DNA of 64,000 nt, taken from assembly GCA_047602125.1 (NCBI GenBank), contig JASGIB010000001.1, positions 1 through 64,000 of the forward strand, read 5' to 3'. Under the pieces are notes generated by a model. The model did no database searches. It saw nothing but the letters and a program-made list of their open reading frames with translations, and was not told the DNA's origin. The DNA comes from Pseudoluteimonas sp047602125. Its GTDB lineage: Bacteria > Pseudomonadota > Gammaproteobacteria > Xanthomonadales > Xanthomonadaceae. The position numbers and the translations under genes are program-made. Below, piece by piece: positions 60,756 to 64,000 of this stretch; the first letter of the stretch is position 1; the number at the start of each line of letters is the position of its first letter.

Positions 60756-61195
60756 GCACGGGATCGCGGTTCCGCGCGCCGCTGGATGAGGCGCCTGTCA
60801 ACGTGCGGGTGAAGCTGTCGCTGCTGTGGGCGGCGACGATGTTCTGTTACGTCTACGGCGATTATTTCGAGTTGTACGTCCCGGGGAAATTGCAGGAAAT
60901 GACCGCGGGGCAGCTGGCGTTCGGCCCGGCGACGCAGGGCGCGCTGGTGGGGACGTCGGTATTGCTGATCGTGCCCGCGCTGATGGTCGTGCTCTCGGCG
61001 ATGCTGCCGCCGCGGGCCTGCCGCGTGGCCAACGTCGCGCTCGGTGTGTTCTACGCGCTGGTCATGGCGATGGCGGTGCAGGGCGCCTGGTATTTCTACA
61101 AACTGTTCGGCGTAGTCGAGATCGCGCTGACCCTCGGGATCGCGTGGCAGGCGTGGCGCTGGCCGCGTTCGCGCGACATCGTGGCGGCCGGGTGA
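60752..61195 (+). CDS. DUF6326 family four-helix membrane protein
   Basis: A 147-residue protein with about four hydrophobic helices (LLWAATMFCYVYGDYFELY, TSVLLIVPALMVVLSAML, VALGVFYALVMAMAVQGAWY, VVEIALTLGIAWQAW). The YGDYFELYVPGKL segment and size suggest the uncharacterised DUF6326 family. It lies between and is coupled to two RND pump genes, ten bases before the second, so it may modulate or accompany the pumps. Role unknown. Confidence 0.7.
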   Translation: MSTGSRFRAPLDEAPVNVRVKLSLLWAATMFCYVYGDYFELYVPGKLQEMTAGQLAFGPATQGALVGTSVLLIVPALMVVLSAMLPPRACRVANVALGVFYALVMAMAVQGAWYFYKLFGVVEIALTLGIAWQAWRWPRSRDIVAAG

Positions 61196-61205
61196 GGGCG
61201 CTGGC

Positions 61206-64000
61206 ATGAGCATCGCCGAATTCAGCATCAAGCGCCCGGTCACGACGATCATGTTCTTCGTGTCGTTGTTCGTGATCGGCCTGATCGCGGCGATCCGCTT
61301 GCCGCTGGAAGCCTTCCCCGAGGTCTCGCCGCCCTTCATCTTCGTGTCGTTGCCGTACGCGGGATCGACGCCGGAGGAAGTGGAGCGCACGGTGCTGCGA
61401 CCGGCCGAGGAAGCGCTGGCGACCATGAGCGGGATCAAGCGCATGGATTCGAACGCCAGCTCCAGTGGCGCGCAGATCTTCATGCAGTTTTCCGACTGGA
61501 GCCGCGATGTCGCCATCGCCGCGTCGGAGGCGCGCGAACGCCTCGACGCCATCCGCGACGAACTGCCCGACGACCTCAAGCGCTACCAGGTGCTGAAGTT
61601 CTCGACCACGGACCAGCCGGTGCTGCGCGTGCGCCTGGCCAGCAAGCAGGACCTGACCAGCGAGTACGACATGATCGACCGCGAGTTCAAGCGGCGGCTG
61701 GAACGGATTCCGGGCGTCGCGCGCGTCGATGTGTCCGGCGCGCCGCAGAACGAGGTCGAGATCGCGGTGCTGCCCGATCGCCTGACCGCGCACGACATCA
61801 GCCTCAACGAACTCAGCGCGCGCCTGCAGCAGGTGAACTTCTCGGTGTCGGCCGGCGAGATCGACGACGGCGGCCAGCGCCTGCGCGTGCAGCCGGTGGG
61901 CGAGATCACCGACCTACAGCAGTTGCGCGACCTCGTCATCGCGAAGGACGGCACGCGCCTGGGCGACATCGCCGACGTGCGCCTGAAGCCCGGCGAGACC
62001 GATGCCGACCGTCGCCTCGACGGCGAACGCGCGGTCGGCCTCGACATCTTCAAGGAACGCAACGCCAACCTGGTCCAGGTGTCGCGCGATGCCCTGGCGG
62101 AAGTGAACGCGATCCGCGCGCAGCCCGACCTGTCCGACCTGCAGGTCAAAATCATCCAGGACCTCGGCGACAACGTGACCAGTTCGCTGCTCGAACTCGC
62201 CGAAGCCGGCGGCATCGGCCTGCTGCTGTCGATCACGGTGCTGTACTTCTTCCTGCGCCACTGGCCATCGACGCTGATGGTGACGCTGGCGATCCCGATC
62301 TGCTTCGTGATGACGCTGGGCTTCATGTATTTCGCCGGCGTGACGCTCAACATCCTGTCGATGATGGGTTTGCTGCTCGCGGTCGGCATGCTGGTCGACA
62401 ACGCCGTCGTGGTGGTCGAAAGCATCTACCAGGAACGCGAGCGCATGCCCGGGCAGCCACGGCTGGCCTCGATCCTCGGCACGCGCCACGTCGCCATCGC
62501 GCTGACCGCAGGCACGCTGTGCCACTGCATAGTGTTCGTGCCCAACCTGTTCGGCGAGCGCAACTTCCTCAGCATCTACCTCTCGCAGATCGCGATCACC
62601 ATCTCGGTTTCGCTGCTGGCCTCGTGGCTGGTCGCGGTGAGCCTGATCCCGATGATCTCGGCGCGGCTCAAGACGCCGCCCGCGGTGCGCAACGAACGCG
62701 GCCTGATCCCGCGCCTGCAGAAGCGCTACGCGAAGCTGCTGCGCTGGACCCTGGAACACCGCGGCTGGAGCGTGGCCGGCATCGTCCTCATCATCGCGGT
62801 CAGCCTGGTGCCGATGCAGCTGACCAAGAAGAACATGTTCGGCGGCGACGAAGGCGGCGAGACCAACATCTACTACCAGTGGAAGGGCAGCTACACCAAG
62901 GAGCAGATGTCGGCGGAAATCCTGCGCATCGAGGATTTCGTCAACGCCAACCGCAAGCGATTCCACGTCACCCAGGTGTATTCGTGGTGGAGCGAGCAAG
63001 GCGATTCCGGCACGCGCCTGACCTTCGACACCAAGAAGGCAGGTGCGACGAAATCGCTCATCGAGGAGATCCGCAAGGAATTGCCTAAGTCCGCGCGCGC
63101 AGACATCGGCATCGGCAACGACGGCGGCGGGCCGGGCGGAGGCGGGCAACCGGGGCAGAACGTGCAGGTGCAGCTGGTCGGCGATTCCACCCAGGTGTTG
63201 CATTCGATCGGCGACGACATCGTGCCGATCCTCGCGCACCGCAAGGAACTGCGCGACGTGCACGTCGACGCAGGCGACCAGAACACGGAACTCAACGTTC
63301 ACGTCGACCGCGAGCGCGCGGCGGCGTTCGGATTCAGCGCGCAGCAGGTCGCGGAGTTCGTCGGGCTCGCGCTGCGCGGCGCGCCGTTGCGCGAATTCCG
63401 CCGCGGCGACAACGAGGTCCCGGTGTGGGTGCGTTTCGCCGGCGCGCAGAACTATCGCGTCGAGGACCTGTCCGGATTCACCGTGCGTTCGCCCGACGGG
63501 CGCAGCGTGCCGTTGCTGGCGATGGTGGACGTGCAGGTGAAGCCGGCGGCGACGCAGATCCAGCGCAGCAACCGCCAGACCACGATCACGATCAAGGCCA
63601 ACCTCGCGCCCAAGGTGACGATGCCCGAGGCGCAGAAGGCGATGGAGGAAGCGCTGAAGGGCGTCGCCTTCCCGGATGGCTACGGCTACAGCTTCGATGG
63701 AGGCGGCTTCCAGGACGACCAGGACGCGCAGAAGCAGATGTTCTTCAACCTCGGCATCGCGCTGCTGATGATCTACGTGGTGATGGCCGCGGTGTTCGAA
63801 TCGCTGCTGTTCCCGTCGGCGATCATGTCGGGCGTGCTGTTCTCGGTGTTCGGCGTGTTCTGGCTGTTCTGGATCACCGGCACCGAGTTCAACATCATGG
63901 CCTTCATTGGCATCCTGGTGCTGATGGGCGTGGTGGTGAACAACGGCATCGTGATGATCGAGCACATCAACAACCTGCGGCGGCGCGGGCTGTCGCGCAC
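61206..64000 (+). CDS. RND efflux pump permease, HAE1 family (second), partial
   Basis: The frame is open from the ATG at 61206 to the end of the window (931 codons), so the 3' end is missing. It starts IAEFSIKRPVTTIMFFVSL, has SMMGLLLAVGMLVDNAVVVVES in helix 4 with the paired aspartate/asparagine of proton relay, a Gly-rich loop (GGGPGGGGQPG near 640), and FIGILVLMGVVVNNGIVMIE near the end. It is clearly different from the first pump. With one shared adaptor upstream, a heteromeric pump (as in MdtBC) or two alternatives are possible. Confidence 0.93.
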   Translation, partial: MSIAEFSIKRPVTTIMFFVSLFVIGLIAAIRLPLEAFPEVSPPFIFVSLPYAGSTPEEVERTVLRPAEEALATMSGIKRMDSNASSSGAQIFMQFSDWSRDVAIAASEARERLDAIRDELPDDLKRYQVLKFSTTDQPVLRVRLASKQDLTSEYDMIDREFKRRLERIPGVARVDVSGAPQNEVEIAVLPDRLTAHDISLNELSARLQQVNFSVSAGEIDDGGQRLRVQPVGEITDLQQLRDLVIAKDGTRLGDIADVRLKPGETDADRRLDGERAVGLDIFKERNANLVQVSRDALAEVNAIRAQPDLSDLQVKIIQDLGDNVTSSLLELAEAGGIGLLLSITVLYFFLRHWPSTLMVTLAIPICFVMTLGFMYFAGVTLNILSMMGLLLAVGMLVDNAVVVVESIYQERERMPGQPRLASILGTRHVAIALTAGTLCHCIVFVPNLFGERNFLSIYLSQIAITISVSLLASWLVAVSLIPMISARLKTPPAVRNERGLIPRLQKRYAKLLRWTLEHRGWSVAGIVLIIAVSLVPMQLTKKNMFGGDEGGETNIYYQWKGSYTKEQMSAEILRIEDFVNANRKRFHVTQVYSWWSEQGDSGTRLTFDTKKAGATKSLIEEIRKELPKSARADIGIGNDGGGPGGGGQPGQNVQVQLVGDSTQVLHSIGDDIVPILAHRKELRDVHVDAGDQNTELNVHVDRERAAAFGFSAQQVAEFVGLALRGAPLREFRRGDNEVPVWVRFAGAQNYRVEDLSGFTVRSPDGRSVPLLAMVDVQVKPAATQIQRSNRQTTITIKANLAPKVTMPEAQKAMEEALKGVAFPDGYGYSFDGGGFQDDQDAQKQMFFNLGIALLMIYVVMAAVFESLLFPSAIMSGVLFSVFGVFWLFWITGTEFNIMAFIGILVLMGVVVNNGIVMIEHINNLRRRGLSR

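Overview
The window is 64 kb of very GC-rich bacterial chromosome with dense operons and many ATGA-type stop/start overlaps. Gene content and order (sdhCDAB-sdhE-lolCD, comEC-exbBD-msbA-lpxK-kdsB, uvrC-pgsA-tRNA-Gly/Cys/Leu, serC-hisC-aroA, rne divergent from rluC), together with GTAG-type REP hairpins like the SMAG elements of Stenotrophomonas, point to the gammaproteobacterial family Lysobacteraceae (Xanthomonadaceae), probably a Lysobacter/Luteimonas-like genus. The genus is inference; no rRNA is present.

Layout. 1-2.6 kb: end of a TPP-dependent dehydrogenase, then fdhD and ygfZ on the minus strand. 2.6-6.9 kb: succinate dehydrogenase with its assembly factors on both sides (DUF1674/SDHAF4-like gene, sdhCDAB, sdhE, ygfX-like). 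6.9-8.8 kb: lolC-lolD. 8.86-9.8 kb: an AT-richer HNH nuclease gene wedged in front of comEC. 9.9-20 kb: comEC, exbBD, msbA, lpxK, kdsB, a low-molecular-weight phosphatase, uvrC and pgsA, then three tRNAs. 20-24.5 kb: a glutamate-synthase-like FMN protein, tRNA-Val, and a two-gene nucleotide-sugar pathway (4-epimerase and 6-dehydrogenase). 24.5-24.8 kb: a probable stray integron cassette. 24.8-34.2 kb: accessory lipid and PHA-related genes (TetR regulator, acyl-CoA-binding protein, bidomain fatty acyl-CoA reductase, phasin, patatin, PHA-system protein). 34.3-43.1 kb: FHA protein, msrPQ, serC-hisC-aroA, two TonB-like transducers, serS. 43.2-46 kb: an azoreductase/LysR pair and a HAF-repeat protein. 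46-51.4 kb: tRNA-Ser(UGA), a GacA/UvrY-like regulator, rne and rluC. 51.5-56 kb: a MalM-like gene apparently inserted at the 3' end of phhB, nfuA, a TonB-like repetitive membrane protein, two cytochromes c. 56-64 kb: an RND efflux locus with one adaptor and two pumps; the second pump runs off the end of the window.

Working together. The first third serves respiration and envelope construction: SDH plus its maturation factors, lipoprotein release (LolCD), lipid A/LPS export and synthesis (MsbA, LpxK, KdsB), phosphatidylglycerol synthesis (PgsA). The middle is more patchwork and holds most signs of gene gain.

Most unusual observations: SMAG-like hairpins whose GTAG end supplies the stop codons of three genes; a 32-bp duplication of the 3' end of phhB flanking a foreign-looking gene; a lone attC-like site with a small cassette ORF; pgsA terminating inside tRNA-Gly; a tRNA-Ser 3'-half duplicate split by a hairpin element; and three disrupted reading frames (serS, azoR, HAF-repeat gene) within 4 kb, which may be sequencing errors or real mutations.
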